Source of the DNA: an uncultured Blautia sp.
Lineage (GTDB): Bacteria > Bacillota > Clostridia > Lachnospirales > Lachnospiraceae
DNA: 63,970 nucleotides
Reading direction: 5' to 3'
Assembly: GCA_900543715.1 (NCBI GenBank)
Contig: UQSX01000010.1
Span: 1 to 63,970, forward strand
The position numbers were made by a program, and so were the translations under genes. The notes under the pieces were generated by a model that did no database searches, was not told where the DNA came from, and worked only from the letters and a program-made list of their open reading frames with translations. Of this stretch, positions 44,323 through 52,768 are shown piece after piece. How positions within the stretch are numbered: the stretch's first letter is position 1; every line of letters begins with the position of its first letter.

Positions 44323-45636
44323 TTATGTTTTCTGTTCTTCAATTATTGGAAATAGTACCGTCAGCCGATAAAGATCTCCCAGACCTTCTTCCACACATCT
44401 GCCGCCCATTGCGTGGGTCATATTCTTCATGCTCTGCATGCCGATGCCGCTGCTCTCCACTTCTTCCTTTGGAAACCGGACATGGTTCTCGAAGGTAAAC
44501 CCTGCCATATGTCCTTCTCTGGCGGAAGAAATCACCACAGGAAGGGCAGGATCTGCATACTTCACCAGGTTGGAAGTAATATTATCCATGATCCGAAGGA
44601 GATATTCTGTAGAAATCCGGATTTTTGCCTCCAGCCATTCCACCTGAAACCGTACCTGGAATCCTTTTTGGTTCAGATAACTGCAGGTTTCAGAAAACAA
44701 GTCATAAAACAGCACTTCATAGAGTTCCGGCTCTTCCATTACAGTCTTCTTTTCTCCTGTGATCAGGGAATATTCAAAAAGATGATCCGTCAGCTGTTTC
44801 ATGCGCCGGGCCTTCTGGTCAATCTTTTCAATATACTCTCTCTGCTGTTTCAGGTCTTTATAGGTCCCCTTTTTCAGGATTTCCGTGTATAAGATAATGG
44901 AAGTAACCGGCGTCCGCAGGTCATGGGACATTTCAGTGATGATCCGCTGATTTTCCTGGACCATTTTTCCCTCCTGCTCAATGAGTCCTGCGAAAGATTT
45001 CCGCATGTTGTCCAGGCCGCTGGCCAGAGCGGCCAGTTCGTCTTTTCCTTTTATGGTGATCGGATAATCCAGGCTTCCCCCTTCCAGAATTTCAATCTCA
45101 TCCCGAAGCTGGAGGATATAGGCCATTTTTCTCCGGATCCCATAAAGGACCAGAACAAGGAACAGGCCGAAGCACAGCAGCAGTTCCCCTGCCAGCGCAT
45201 AATTATAGTACTGATAAGCGTAGCCTCCGATCATATAGACCTCTCCTGTGCCATCAGAAAAGTTTACGGAAGAATGATAGTCCAGTTCATAATCCCGGGC
45301 TGCGATTTCTTCCTCCCATATCTCCTCATCAGGGTAGGCAGAGTCAAAGACCAGAATGTTGTCCTTGTAGATCTGGACATACAGAATGTTCTGCTTTTTC
45401 ACCCACTGGCTCAGGGCTTCTCCATCTTTCATACTCAGCCCCTGCCTGTCCACATATTTCTGCAGCTTTTGGGCATACTTTCTGTTCTGTCCCTCCACAT
45501 ACTGAGGATTTTCAAAACAACTGCTGATCAGGCAGCTTACAGCATAGTCCAGTCCTGCAAAAACCGCCACAGATATAACAGCCGAAAGGACTAACTGCCT
45601 GAGAAGCTGAAAATAAATCGAATTCTTTTTACTCAT
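44323..45636 (-). CDS. Sensor histidine kinase of the Dlt-like operon
   Basis: 437 residues. Two membrane segments (about 13-33 and 145-165) flank a ~110-residue extracellular sensor region; a HAMP domain, the His box MSHDLRTPVTSI and the C-terminal ATPase motifs (DNITSNLVKYADP, SSGIGMQSMKNM) follow. The start is ATG 45636, which overlaps the regulator's stop in TATGAGTAA. It is the last gene of the lipoprotein-A domain-decarboxylase-ACP-MBOAT-SGNH-RR-HK operon, so it probably senses the surface state that the operon modifies. Confidence 0.85.
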   Translation of the reverse strand: MSKKNSIYFQLLRQLVLSAVISVAVFAGLDYAVSCLISSCFENPQYVEGQNRKYAQKLQKYVDRQGLSMKDGEALSQWVKKQNILYVQIYKDNILVFDSAYPDEEIWEEEIAARDYELDYHSSVNFSDGTGEVYMIGGYAYQYYNYALAGELLLCFGLFLVLVLYGIRRKMAYILQLRDEIEILEGGSLDYPITIKGKDELAALASGLDNMRKSFAGLIEQEGKMVQENQRIITEMSHDLRTPVTSIILYTEILKKGTYKDLKQQREYIEKIDQKARRMKQLTDHLFEYSLITGEKKTVMEEPELYEVLFYDLFSETCSYLNQKGFQVRFQVEWLEAKIRISTEYLLRIMDNITSNLVKYADPALPVVISSAREGHMAGFTFENHVRFPKEEVESSGIGMQSMKNMTHAMGGRCVEEGLGDLYRLTVLFPIIEEQKT

Positions 45637-46345
45637 AATCTGTGTCAAATTTGTAGCCCTTTCCCCATATAGTCTTGATATATTTTGGATTTTTAGGATC
45701 CTCCTCAATCTTCACCCGCAGCTTTCGGATATGTACCATAATGGTACTGTTGCAGGAATAAAAATAAGGTTCTTCCCACACACTTTCATACAGGTTCTGG
45801 GCAGAAAAAATCTTCCCTGGATATTCCATCATCAGCAGCAGGATCCGGTATTCCAGTTCTGACAGATCTGTCTCTTTTCCCCGGACAAAGACCTGGTTAA
45901 ACTTCTGATGCACTCTCAGTCCCCGGCTCTCCAGCCAGGAATCCTTCTTTTCGTCCTCCGGTTTTACCCGTCCCATATAAATATTGTAGCGGCGGAGAAG
46001 GGCCTTCACTCTTCCCAGAAGTTCCGCATAAGAAAATGGCTTGGGCAGATAGTCGTCTCCTCCGGCCATCAGACCGATAAGCTTATCCGACTCCTGGGCT
46101 TTTGCTGTAAGGAACAGCACCGGCACATTGGAGACCTTCCGGATCTCTTCGCAGGTACGCAGCCCGGAAATTCCCGGCATCATTATATCAAGGATTACCA
46201 GATCCGTCTCCTGATCCAGCATCTCCAGTCCCATCCTGCCGTTTTCCGCCTCCTGTACCCTGTAGTTCTCGCTTTCCAGAAGAATCCGGACCCCCTCCCT
46301 GATGTCCTTATCATCTTCAATGATCAGTACTTTTTCTTTACTCAT
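45629..46345 (-). CDS. OmpR-family response regulator
   Basis: 238 residues. Receiver domain with IIEDDKD, phospho-Asp in LVILDIMMPGISG and the conserved Lys of YLPKPF, followed by a winged-helix DNA-binding domain (LSELEYRILLLMMEYPGKIFSAQNLYESVWEEPY...MVHIRKLRVKIEEDPKNPKYIKTIWGKGYKF). It overlaps the SGNH gene by 8 nt and the kinase gene by 8 nt. The direct repeat at 52568-52585 in front of the operon has the spacing used by this family, so it may autoregulate the operon. Confidence 0.9.
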   Translation of the reverse strand: MSKEKVLIIEDDKDIREGVRILLESENYRVQEAENGRMGLEMLDQETDLVILDIMMPGISGLRTCEEIRKVSNVPVLFLTAKAQESDKLIGLMAGGDDYLPKPFSYAELLGRVKALLRRYNIYMGRVKPEDEKKDSWLESRGLRVHQKFNQVFVRGKETDLSELEYRILLLMMEYPGKIFSAQNLYESVWEEPYFYSCNSTIMVHIRKLRVKIEEDPKNPKYIKTIWGKGYKFDTDYE

Positions 46346-47384
46346 ACACCGGTAAACTCCTTTCCCTTCTGTTATCTACTTCTTCCCCTGTTATCTTATC
46401 ATCTTTTTTCATTGCTTCCAATTTTTCTTTTGCTCTTTCTTCGTATTTTTTCCCCAGCTCATTCCAGGAAGCATAGGCCTCATCCTTTCTTCTGTCAGGG
46501 AGATTAAAGTTCTCATGAAGATAAGTTCCGATAAAATCTGTTACTTTCCAGGCACCGGACAGATTCAGGTGATCCCCTTTGTCCAGGCTGTCCCTTTCCC
46601 AGTCGATTCCCAACTCCTCCTCTTTCAGGTTCAGATCTTCGTACTTCAGCCCCTTCTGCCGGGCATACTCTTCCAGGGTATTATGCTTTTTATAATTATA
46701 ATTGGCTGGAGAAGGCGTACTGATCAGTACCAATTCTGCCTGGTTTTTTGCACAGAGCATCCGGATCTTTTCCAGATAGTCCTCTACAGTACTGCTGATT
46801 TCTTCTTTCTGACTGGTCTCTTTCATATATGCCCCGCCTCGGTAAGGGGCCGTTACTTCCCGGAACTGGAATCCTTTATAGTTCTCCTCAGGATATTGTT
46901 TATCTGTAAGCACGGATTTCCAGATGTCATGATGGGTAAATATAGGAAAGTAATAGCTTCCCATAGCGGCCAGGGTCATGGTCAGTCCGCTGTTTCCCCT
47001 CTGAGGCCGAAAGATCACGTTGGTTTCTAAAAGGACCAGCCGGGGGTTCTGATTCTCAAAAGCTGTTTTCAGCATATAATAGCTTTCCTGGATATTCTGT
47101 CCGGACTGCCCTCCTACGAAAGCGGCAATGCCATGTTTATTCCACATCTGCATAGGCGAAAAAGCCGTGTAGCTGAGGCTGTCCCCAAGAATCAGCACAT
47201 CTATGCTGTCTTTCGGTTCTTTCCTGAGCAGAAGGGCACTTTTATTCCGGTAATGCACCCAATTCTCATGGGCATCTGCCGTCTTCCCCATTTTCCAGGA
47301 AACTCCGCCTAAAAGCAAAGCAAGGATCAGAAAGAAGAGCAGCACTCTCCCCCTTTTTCTTAAATTGTTTTTAAAATCCTGCAT
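46338..47384 (-). CDS. Membrane-anchored SGNH-type transferase, DltD/AlgX-like role
   Basis: 348 residues with one N-terminal membrane segment (about 13-31) and an extracellular domain. The catalytic serine is Ser69 in ILGDSLSYTAFSP, and a late DKGDHLNLSG supplies the Asp/His pair. Extracellular SGNH proteins paired with MBOAT proteins complete acyl transfer onto polymers or proteins. It overlaps the MBOAT gene by 14 nt. It does not match canonical DltD motifs well, so I give the role and not the gene name. The C-terminal ~40 residues are a charged helix. Confidence 0.7.
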   Translation of the reverse strand: MQDFKNNLRKRGRVLLFFLILALLLGGVSWKMGKTADAHENWVHYRNKSALLLRKEPKDSIDVLILGDSLSYTAFSPMQMWNKHGIAAFVGGQSGQNIQESYYMLKTAFENQNPRLVLLETNVIFRPQRGNSGLTMTLAAMGSYYFPIFTHHDIWKSVLTDKQYPEENYKGFQFREVTAPYRGGAYMKETSQKEEISSTVEDYLEKIRMLCAKNQAELVLISTPSPANYNYKKHNTLEEYARQKGLKYEDLNLKEEELGIDWERDSLDKGDHLNLSGAWKVTDFIGTYLHENFNLPDRRKDEAYASWNELGKKYEERAKEKLEAMKKDDKITGEEVDNRRERSLPVYE

Positions 47385-48969
47385 AGATTAAATCCACCTG
47401 CTGATAGCCGATCCCATAGGCTCCGAAGATAAGGACGGCCAGGATCAGTCCGTAATATACCGCCCACCGAAAAGGAGTTTTCATATCCTGAAGTCCTTTT
47501 CCATTCAGCAGATCCCTTTCTTTTATGATACCTGCAGCTGACACAAGGAGGATCCCCGCAAAGATCACCATGTAGTCCCCTTTATCCAGTCCGAAACCGA
47601 GAAAGGTCCCGTCCCACAGGGTGTCCAGGCGGAAGTCTTTGAAAATACTGAAAAACATAGTCATCCCTGCCTTCAGTCCGTTGGCACGGAAAAAAAGCTC
47701 TCCCACAAAAATGATCACCCATGTTTTCAGGATCCGGGGGATCTTCCAGTACAATGCATTCTGGTTGATTCCGAAAGCCCGTATCATCTGGTCACGGGCC
47801 GGTTCCAGAGCGCTGCCTGCCAGCAGTATAACAAAATAATACATGCCATAAAAAATATAGTTCCAGCTTGCCCCATGCCACAGGCCATTGCAGAGCCACA
47901 CAGGGAACAGGCACAGCGCTGTGGCGCCAAGACGGGTAAAATATTTTCCCAGATGTTTTTTTCCAAACCGGTTCCATTTTTTTACCATTCGGGATACCGA
48001 CAAAGGATAAAACACATAGGTCTTCAGCCATGTGCCCAGGGTAATATGCCACCGGCGCCAGAATTGCGCCGCATTTTCTGATGCAAAGGGACGGCAGAAA
48101 TTTTCCGGGAGCGTTACTCCAAAAAGCCGTCCGCTTCCTATGACGATATCCATACAGCCGGAAAATTCCATATATAACTGAAGGGTATATGCAATGGCCG
48201 CAAAAGCCACGATACTCCCGTTATAGTCCTGGTAATGTTCAAAAACCGCCGTTACCAGCACATAAAGCCGGTCGGCAATGATCATCTTTTTGAAAAGCCC
48301 CCACAGAATACGTGCGCACCCTGCGGACAGATTTTCTCCCCGAAGGTCTTCGCCTTTCCACAAGGCCTCTCCTGTCTGTCCGTACATACTGATAGGACCT
48401 TCCATGATCTGAGGAAAAAATCCGAGAAACAGAGCCAGCTTTCCCAGATGTCTCTGAGGACGGATCTTTTCCCAATAAACGTCCGCCATATAACTGATGG
48501 CCTGAAGGGTATAAAAAGAGATTCCTACAGGGAGAAGGAGGGTTTTCACCTGGAAAATGCCTCTCTGCCCTGCATGCTCCAGAATCAGGTTTGCGTTCTG
48601 AGCAAAAAAATTATAATATTTCAGACAGGCCAATGCGCCGAGAAGTGTACAGACCCCCAGTGCCAGCACCAGTCTTTCTTTTTTTCTGTATTGTGTTCTG
48701 ACAGCTTTTTCTCTGCCTTTTTCCAGCTTTTTTTCCTTTTCCACTTTCTCTTTGCAGCTGGTTTTTAAGAGGTCCAGCCACAGACCAATGTAATGGGTAA
48801 AAAAAGTTGTCCCGATAAGATACAGCACCAGTTTTCCGCTTATGGTCCAGAAAAAGAAATAGCCTGCAAAAAGCAGCAGGATCCATCTCCTTTTCCTGGG
48901 TGTCAGCTGATAAGCCAGCAGTACAGCCGGCAGAAATAAAAACAGATATACGGGATTATGATATGACAT
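47371..48969 (-). CDS. MBOAT-family membrane acyltransferase (DltB/AlgI-like)
   Basis: 532 residues, about 11 hydrophobic segments. Family segments: LLLPVGISFYTLQAISYMADVYW, FFPQIMEGPI, YMEFSGCMDIVIGSGRLFGVTLPENFCRPFASENAAQFWRRWHITLGTWL, and the catalytic histidine in CNGLWHGASWNYIFYGMYY. It would move an acyl group from the carrier protein across the membrane. The basic insert at ~70-100 (KTSCKEKVEKEKKLEKGREK) faces the cytosol and could dock the carrier protein. It starts 2 nt after the ACP stop. Confidence 0.85.
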   Translation of the reverse strand: MSYHNPVYLFLFLPAVLLAYQLTPRKRRWILLLFAGYFFFWTISGKLVLYLIGTTFFTHYIGLWLDLLKTSCKEKVEKEKKLEKGREKAVRTQYRKKERLVLALGVCTLLGALACLKYYNFFAQNANLILEHAGQRGIFQVKTLLLPVGISFYTLQAISYMADVYWEKIRPQRHLGKLALFLGFFPQIMEGPISMYGQTGEALWKGEDLRGENLSAGCARILWGLFKKMIIADRLYVLVTAVFEHYQDYNGSIVAFAAIAYTLQLYMEFSGCMDIVIGSGRLFGVTLPENFCRPFASENAAQFWRRWHITLGTWLKTYVFYPLSVSRMVKKWNRFGKKHLGKYFTRLGATALCLFPVWLCNGLWHGASWNYIFYGMYYFVILLAGSALEPARDQMIRAFGINQNALYWKIPRILKTWVIIFVGELFFRANGLKAGMTMFFSIFKDFRLDTLWDGTFLGFGLDKGDYMVIFAGILLVSAAGIIKERDLLNGKGLQDMKTPFRWAVYYGLILAVLIFGAYGIGYQQVDLIYAGF

Positions 48970-48971
48970 TT

Positions 48972-49199
48972 TTATTTCTCCTGCAGTCTCTGGATCATTT
49001 CGTAAATCGCCTCTACGGAATTAAAGTTTTCCGGAACCATTTCTCCCGCCTCGATTTCAACCATAAAGCTGTCTTCCAGCTCAGAAACCAGAGAGATCAC
49101 CCCGAAAGAGTCCAACAGCCGGCGGTCAATCAGTCCCTGTTCCTTTTCCCATTCAATGCTGTCATCTATGTCCCTTAAAATCTCAATTATTTTCTCCAT
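48972..49199 (-). CDS. Acyl carrier protein of the Dlt-like operon (DltC-like)
   Basis: 75 residues from ATG 49199, which has GAGGATAACA upstream; a longer in-frame reading has no site. The phosphopantetheine serine is Ser31 in LLDSFGVISLVSELEDSF, like the LLDSMG motif of DltC. It overlaps the decarboxylase gene by 17 nt. It should carry the aminoacyl group as a thioester between the adenylating enzyme, the decarboxylase and the MBOAT protein. Confidence 0.8.
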   Translation of the reverse strand: MEKIIEILRDIDDSIEWEKEQGLIDRRLLDSFGVISLVSELEDSFMVEIEAGEMVPENFNSVEAIYEMIQRLQEK

Positions 49200-50379
49200 T
49201 GTTATCCTCACTTTCCATATTCCATATATAAGTCTGCTGTTCCCTGCGTATCTGCTTCCAGCCGTTTTCCCTGCTGTAGGATACTGCTCCCGGCAGTTCA
49301 TGACTCAGGAACAGTGCCATACCTTCCATATGGGAATAAGCGCCTGCATTTTCAAAAGCAAGAACGCTGCCTTTTTTCAAGCCTCTCAGCGGTATGTTCT
49401 GTATCAGAAGATCATGGACCGTACACAAAGAGCCGTATACATTCCATTCTTTTTCTCTTCCTCCGGCTTTCTCCAGCACCTGGATCCTGGGCTGATACAT
49501 CCCTCTGATCTGTCCGTCATAGTGGAGCTGATGGATCCCGCCGTCAACGATACAGATATTTTTCTCATGATTTTTCTTAACATCTTCTACACGGGTAAGG
49601 TAAGTTCCGCAGGAAGCTGCGAAGGCTCTTCCCATTTCCAGCGTTACTCTGCCTTTCCAGCTCATATTTTTTATAGCCTGGGAGAGCGCTTCCAGGTCCT
49701 CCCGGGTCTGGTCTTCCTGTCCCTGAAAATAAGGCACAGAAAGTCCCGGTCCATATTCCAGCTCTTTTGTATGGAACCCCAGATCTTCCTCCAGTTCATG
49801 AAGGAAACCATCCAAAAATTTCAGTTCTTTCTCCATCTTCCAGGCTTTTTTCAATGTCCCGGAAAAATAATGGATCCCCTGTATCTTTACATACGGCCAG
49901 GCATCTCTGGTACGGATAATGCTGCGTATTTTCTTTTCATCCATTCCAAACTGGCTGCCGCTGGCAAGCCTCAGGTAAAGAGAAACCGGTTTTTTGTTCT
50001 TTTCTCCCCACTCTGCCATGGCAAAAAACTGTCCAGGTGATTCCACATTGCAGCAGCATTGTCCCTGGCTGTGATCCAGGATCTGCCATATCTCTTCTTT
50101 TTTCTTCAGTACGCCGGAGATAAAAAGCTTTTCCGCAGGTATATCTTTTTCACGGCAGATATAGAATTCACCCATAGAGCAGACCTCAATCCGGTCTGTA
50201 AGTTCGGCCATCTGTTTTACCAGAAAAGGGTTGGCTTTCATGGCGTAGCACAGTCCGATCTCTTTGCCCAGGATCCTGCGGAAAGACTTTACCTGTTCTG
50301 CCGCCCGGTCTGTGTCAAATATGTACAGGGGTGTGCCGTATTTTTCTGCCCCCTGGACAAGCAGCTCCTTTTTTGTCAT
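49183..50379 (-). CDS. BtrK-like type III PLP-dependent decarboxylase
   Basis: 398 residues, alanine-racemase-type barrel plus C-terminal beta domain. PLP lysine Lys48 in CYAMKANP; IHYFSGT (169-175) and YGPGLSVPYF (209-218) form the phosphate-binding region; EMGR (248-251); VDGGIHQ; Cys319 in YGSLCTVHD; ENAGAY (343-348) with the active-site Tyr of the partner subunit. The FSGT and VPYF forms resemble BtrK, which decarboxylates glutamyl-ACP to GABA-ACP in butirosin synthesis, more than diaminopimelate decarboxylase (HIGSQ). Neighbouring adenylation and ACP genes fit that. Its start overlaps the adenylation gene stop (ATGA). Confidence 0.7.
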   Translation of the reverse strand: MTKKELLVQGAEKYGTPLYIFDTDRAAEQVKSFRRILGKEIGLCYAMKANPFLVKQMAELTDRIEVCSMGEFYICREKDIPAEKLFISGVLKKKEEIWQILDHSQGQCCCNVESPGQFFAMAEWGEKNKKPVSLYLRLASGSQFGMDEKKIRSIIRTRDAWPYVKIQGIHYFSGTLKKAWKMEKELKFLDGFLHELEEDLGFHTKELEYGPGLSVPYFQGQEDQTREDLEALSQAIKNMSWKGRVTLEMGRAFAASCGTYLTRVEDVKKNHEKNICIVDGGIHQLHYDGQIRGMYQPRIQVLEKAGGREKEWNVYGSLCTVHDLLIQNIPLRGLKKGSVLAFENAGAYSHMEGMALFLSHELPGAVSYSRENGWKQIRREQQTYIWNMESEDNNGENN

Positions 50380-51890
50380 CTTTTGTCCTCCAGTCTTCTC
50401 TGTAATTCTTTTCGGTCTGTTTTTCCGTTTTTTGTAAGAGGCATAGTTTCTGTGTGAAATATCTTCCTGGGCACCATATAAACAGGGAGCCGCTTTTTCA
50501 ACTCTATCCGGGCTTCTCTAGGTGTTGTTTTTCCCATATAGTAAGCCGCCAGGCAGGTTTTCTTCTGATTTGTTACGCAGCAGCTTTTTTCAATTCCCGG
50601 TATCTGGTCCAGAATTCTTTCGATTTCCTCCAGTTCAATCCTGTGTCCGTTAAATTTAATCTGAAAATCCTTTCTCCCTGAGAAGTAAAGTTCCCCGTCC
50701 TTTCCCAGAAAGCCCAGATCACCGGTCCTATAGTACCGCTCTGTTTTTCCTTCAGGAGAAATCCTTTCCCGGAAGCTCTTTTCGGTCTCTTCCGGATTAC
50801 GGTAATATCCAAGGGAAAGAGACTCTCCCGCCACACAGATCTCACCGGTCTGCTCCGGCTCCCGGATCTCCCGGCCTCCTTCTGTCAGCAGAAAGACCTT
50901 TCTTCCCGGGAATGCCTTACCTATAGGAAGTTTCTCTTCCTCCCCGCATATTTTCTTCACTGAAAAATATGTGCAGTTGCAGGTAATCTCCGTAGGGCCG
51001 TAGAGATTTACAAACTCTGCACCCGGCAGCGCCTGCTGCCAAAGAGCCAGCTGTCCTCCCGGCATGACTTCGCCGCTGAACATAACCTTTCTCACATCAG
51101 ATGGGATCCGGTATTTCAATCCGCCCAGGGCAGAGATCATCGTCAGCGCAGATACCGCCCAGATCAGCACAGTGGTCTTTTTTTCACATAAATAATCTAA
51201 AAGAGCTGCCGGAACGGAAAACATCTGCCTTGGTATCAGTACCAGGGCTGCTCCTGTCATTACAGCAGAATAAATATCCTTTACGGATACGTCAAAGTCA
51301 AAAGGCGCCTGATTCCCGATCCGGTCCTCTTCATTGATTCCAAAAATCTCCGTAAAATGGGTGATAAAATCGATCACCGCTTTATGGCTGACCACAATTC
51401 CTTTCGGAGTTCCTGTAGAACCGGATGTAAAAATCCCATAAAGAATATCTGAACTGCTTCCGGCTTTTCGCCGCTGCTCAAGGAGCCCTTCGTCTCGTTC
51501 TTCCCTGGCCGCTTCATGGATCAGACAATAATCTCCTTCATATCCGGCCTGTCTGATCAAAGGGATTTCCTCCGGATGGATCAGGACCAGCTTCGGCTGA
51601 AGCACCCGGAAAATTTCCCGAAGACGTTCAGCGGGAAGTCCCGGATCTGCATTGACATAGAATCCTCCTCCATAAACAGCCCCGAACATAGCAGCCAGCC
51701 CAAGAGGGCTTTTCGGCGCCAGGATCATTACCGGATCTCCCAAGACGATCCTTTTCCCTGCAGCAGTACCGATCCTCTTAGACAGATCTTCCAGTTCTCC
51801 CCAGGTAAGAGAGCCCTTTGGGTCTTCCACGGCTGTCCGCCAGGGGTATTTTTCTGCAGTCAGCTCTAAGTACTCCAGTATATTTTTCAT
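50376..51890 (-). CDS. Amino acid adenylating enzyme (DltA-like A domain)
   Basis: 504 residues, a free-standing ANL-family adenylation domain. Core motifs: P-loop FTSGSTGTPKG (154-164), Asp200 in FDFDVSV (position that binds the amino group in amino-acid A domains), YGPTE (297-301), YRTGDLG, and the A10 lysine in LTKNGKTDRKEL. It would load an amino acid onto the small carrier protein. The organisation matches DltA of teichoic acid D-alanylation but it is divergent enough that the substrate is open. It is the second gene of the operon and is coupled to the decarboxylase gene by a 4-bp overlap. The start lacks a strong Shine-Dalgarno sequence. Confidence 0.8.
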   Translation of the reverse strand: MKNILEYLELTAEKYPWRTAVEDPKGSLTWGELEDLSKRIGTAAGKRIVLGDPVMILAPKSPLGLAAMFGAVYGGGFYVNADPGLPAERLREIFRVLQPKLVLIHPEEIPLIRQAGYEGDYCLIHEAAREERDEGLLEQRRKAGSSSDILYGIFTSGSTGTPKGIVVSHKAVIDFITHFTEIFGINEEDRIGNQAPFDFDVSVKDIYSAVMTGAALVLIPRQMFSVPAALLDYLCEKKTTVLIWAVSALTMISALGGLKYRIPSDVRKVMFSGEVMPGGQLALWQQALPGAEFVNLYGPTEITCNCTYFSVKKICGEEEKLPIGKAFPGRKVFLLTEGGREIREPEQTGEICVAGESLSLGYYRNPEETEKSFRERISPEGKTERYYRTGDLGFLGKDGELYFSGRKDFQIKFNGHRIELEEIERILDQIPGIEKSCCVTNQKKTCLAAYYMGKTTPREARIELKKRLPVYMVPRKIFHTETMPLTKNGKTDRKELQRRLEDKR

Positions 51891-51998
51891 CTCTTTGTAT
51901 ATCCTTTCCTCTCAGAAAAGAGGCCGTGCAGTTCTTCTTTTCCTACTTTTGAACTACTCCAGCCTCCTGCTTCTGTTAAATACCTGTTTTCTTATTTC

Positions 51999-52487
51999 TT
52001 ACATGGAAGTGTTTTTCTTGGAGCTCTTCCCTGCTGTGTTGTTCTGTACTTTGCTCTTACCGGATTTCTGTGTTTTTTTGCTGCTTCCTTTCTTTTTTGT
52101 ATTTTTATTTGATTTAGCAGTATTTTTGCTTTTCTTCGTTCCGGATGCTTTCTTTCCGGTTTTGTTATCCTCTGTCTTTTTCTCTTCTGTTTTTTCCTTT
52201 GTGTTCTCTTTTGTATTCTGCTGTTCCTGGTTCTGTTTGTTTTCCGCTTCTTTTTCTGCTTCTTTAGCCTCCTTTGCCTTATCCTCCTGCAGATCCTGTT
52301 TCTTCTGCTTTTTATCGTCTTTCTCGTCTTTTGACTGGGAAGATTCTACTTTGCTCTTTGGCTGGGCTTCCTCAGCTCCTTTGCTCTTTCCGCCTGTGCA
52401 GGCGATCATTCCCAATGCCATAACTCCAGCCACGCAAAATATCATACCTTGTTTCAGAATTCCTTTTCCTGTTTTTCTAGCTGCCAT
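51999..52487 (-). CDS. Lysine-rich, low-complexity surface lipoprotein
   Basis: 162 residues. A signal peptide ends at a lipobox (LGMIAC, Cys30); AAAAGGAG precedes the ATG. The mature part is almost entirely Lys, Glu, Asn, Gln, Ser and Thr with no hydrophobic core, becoming net positive toward the end (KKGSSKKTQKSGKSKVQNN), so it should be an extended, unfolded, basic polymer on the outer membrane face. It lies 108 nt upstream of the adenylation gene in the same direction with no clear terminator between, so it is the likely first gene of the Dlt-like operon. It could be an acceptor for the transferred group or a surface-charge modifier; both are guesses. Confidence 0.7.
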   Translation of the reverse strand: MAARKTGKGILKQGMIFCVAGVMALGMIACTGGKSKGAEEAQPKSKVESSQSKDEKDDKKQKKQDLQEDKAKEAKEAEKEAENKQNQEQQNTKENTKEKTEEKKTEDNKTGKKASGTKKSKNTAKSNKNTKKKGSSKKTQKSGKSKVQNNTAGKSSKKNTSM

Positions 52488-52554
52488 TTCTTTTAGCTCC
52501 TTTTCTTGTGTATTTCAAAGATGTTTTCTTTGATGGAACTTATTGTGACAGGAA

Positions 52555-52585
52555 ATTCTAAATAGATCCTGAACGAAACCTTAAC
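52555..52585 (-). promoter_or_regulatory. Dlt-like operon promoter with OmpR-type direct repeat
   Basis: Leftward, GTTAAGG (52585-52579) and GTTCAGG (52574-52568) form a direct repeat with 11-bp period, about 7 bp upstream of TAGAAT (52560-52555). There is no -35 in that position, the usual layout of OmpR/PhoB-activated promoters. Confidence 0.45.
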
Positions 52586-52642
52586 AATTCTAAAGGCTTG
52601 ATTTCATAAATATGGGATAAAATAGGAAATTCTAGAAATTGA

Positions 52643-52699
52643 AGCTGTTGCATTAATCATATGTCAGGAATATCCTCGATTTTGATTAATGCAACAGCT
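52643..52699 (-). terminator. Long hairpin after nagB
   Basis: AGCTGTTGCATTAATCA (52643-52659) is the perfect complement of TGATTAATGCAACAGCT (52683-52699). The loop holds a second palindrome, AGGAATATCCT. There is no long T-run, so it may terminate or stabilise the nagB message. Confidence 0.6.
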
Positions 52700-52768
52700 C
52701 CAGAACAAAAAATTCAAAGAAGTGTGTAAATAAGTGATAGAAAAAGTCTAAAATTTATTCTTAATACC

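Noticed and set aside
49183..50379. Housekeeping diaminopimelate decarboxylase (LysA)
   Set aside because: The HIGSQ-type motif is IHYFSGT, EPGR is EMGR, and the gene overlaps adenylation and ACP genes. A BtrK-like role fits better.
44323..51890. Canonical dltABCD operon
   Set aside because: There is an extra decarboxylase, the SGNH protein does not match DltD well, and a two-component system is included.
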